Assembly: GCF_030690725.1 (NCBI RefSeq)
Contig: NZ_JAUYGD010000005.1
Location: forward strand, 1 to 32,697
Origin: Pseudomonas sp.
GTDB taxonomy: Bacteria; Pseudomonadota; Gammaproteobacteria; Pseudomonadales; Pseudomonadaceae
DNA: 32,697 bases
Reading direction: 5' to 3'
The number at the start of each line of letters is the position of its first letter. Position 1 is the stretch's first letter. Below the pieces are notes generated by a model that was not told the DNA's origin, did not search any database, and saw only the letters and a program-made list of their open reading frames with translations. Position numbers and translations under genes: made by a program. Below are positions 32,561 to 32,697 of the stretch, piece after piece.

Positions 32561-32697
32561 CTATGTCCCAATCGCGTGTTGCATGGTGCGTCCAACCGCC
32601 TCCTGGATACAGTGAGCTGGCTGAATACGCTGTTGATAGCGCTCAAGCATGCGGCGCCAGCCCAGATAGTTCGGGAGGTAGCGGGTGGCGACACCGT
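32561..32697 (-). CDS. 3' end of a gene running off the right edge, possibly a transposase
   Basis: One minus-strand frame is open from the window edge to a TAG at 32561-32563, giving the last 44 residues of a protein. The tail reads ATRYLPNYLGWRRMLERY, then a basic, polar end. The RYLPNYLGWRR motif recalls C-terminal tails of insertion-sequence transposases, but I cannot name the family. No terminal inverted repeat or target duplication can be tested because the other end lies outside. The gene points toward the LprI-like gene on the same strand. Confidence 0.4.
   Translation of the reverse strand, partial: GVATRYLPNYLGWRRMLERYQQRIQPAHCIQEAVGRTMQHAIGT

Overview
The window looks like a chromosomal segment of a Pseudomonas in the wider P. 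aeruginosa / P. alcaligenes group. The evidence is the protein sequences (arginine-32-type EF-P with EarP, a PA2778-type lipoprotein, an RssB with a PP2C domain), the gene order and the codon use. Most gene blocks recall the PAO1 stretches around PA2737-PA2744, PA2776-PA2806, PA2841-PA2852 and PA2876-PA2877, in rearranged order. This comparison is from memory, not from a search.

Region 1 (1-8100) is read almost entirely on the minus strand. It runs tRNA-Val(GAC), terminator, then thrS-infC-rpmI-rplT-pheS-pheT-ihfA-merR-like, then tRNA-Pro(GGG). It is the classic translation operon. The thrS leader carries a hairpin whose 7-base loop holds a threonine anticodon. infC seems to start at a non-AUG codon. 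A strong hairpin pair stands between rplT and pheS, where enterobacteria have the pheM attenuator.

Region 2 (8100-16900) holds a glutamylpolyamine oxidase-like gene, a PA2778-family lipoprotein that has lost its catalytic Cys and His, dusA, tal, the rssB-rssC pair (response regulator/PP2C phosphatase plus STAS protein), a PilZ protein, mlaA, a phosphonatase-like HAD protein with a ruined nucleophile motif, and a DUF4404 protein. Most convergent pairs are separated by a single bidirectional terminator.

Region 3 (16900-24000) holds queF, pyrF, a DUF3291 protein, a DUF1127 protein divergent from a LysR regulator, a TauE/SafE permease divergent from a second LysR regulator, and the efp-earP pair for rhamnosylated EF-P.

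Region 4 (24000-32697) starts with a YefM-YoeB toxin-antitoxin pair with a well-formed double operator, inserted between earP and tRNA-Ser(GGA). It continues with a crotonase-fold protein, a dCache chemoreceptor followed by a periplasmic solute-binding protein, plsC, a CorA-type transporter, a class I glutamine amidotransferase, two small unrecognised ORFs, an LprI-like secreted protein, and the 3' end of what may be a transposase gene that runs off the right edge.

No gene-free stretch exceeds 300 bases. The longest are 24815-25107 (tRNA-Ser promoter, otherwise nothing recognised), 7724-7965 (thrS leader) and 10269-10502, 15490-15723 and 31510-31731 (upstream regions with little that can be named). 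I saw no CRISPR array, rRNA, prophage or complete IS.
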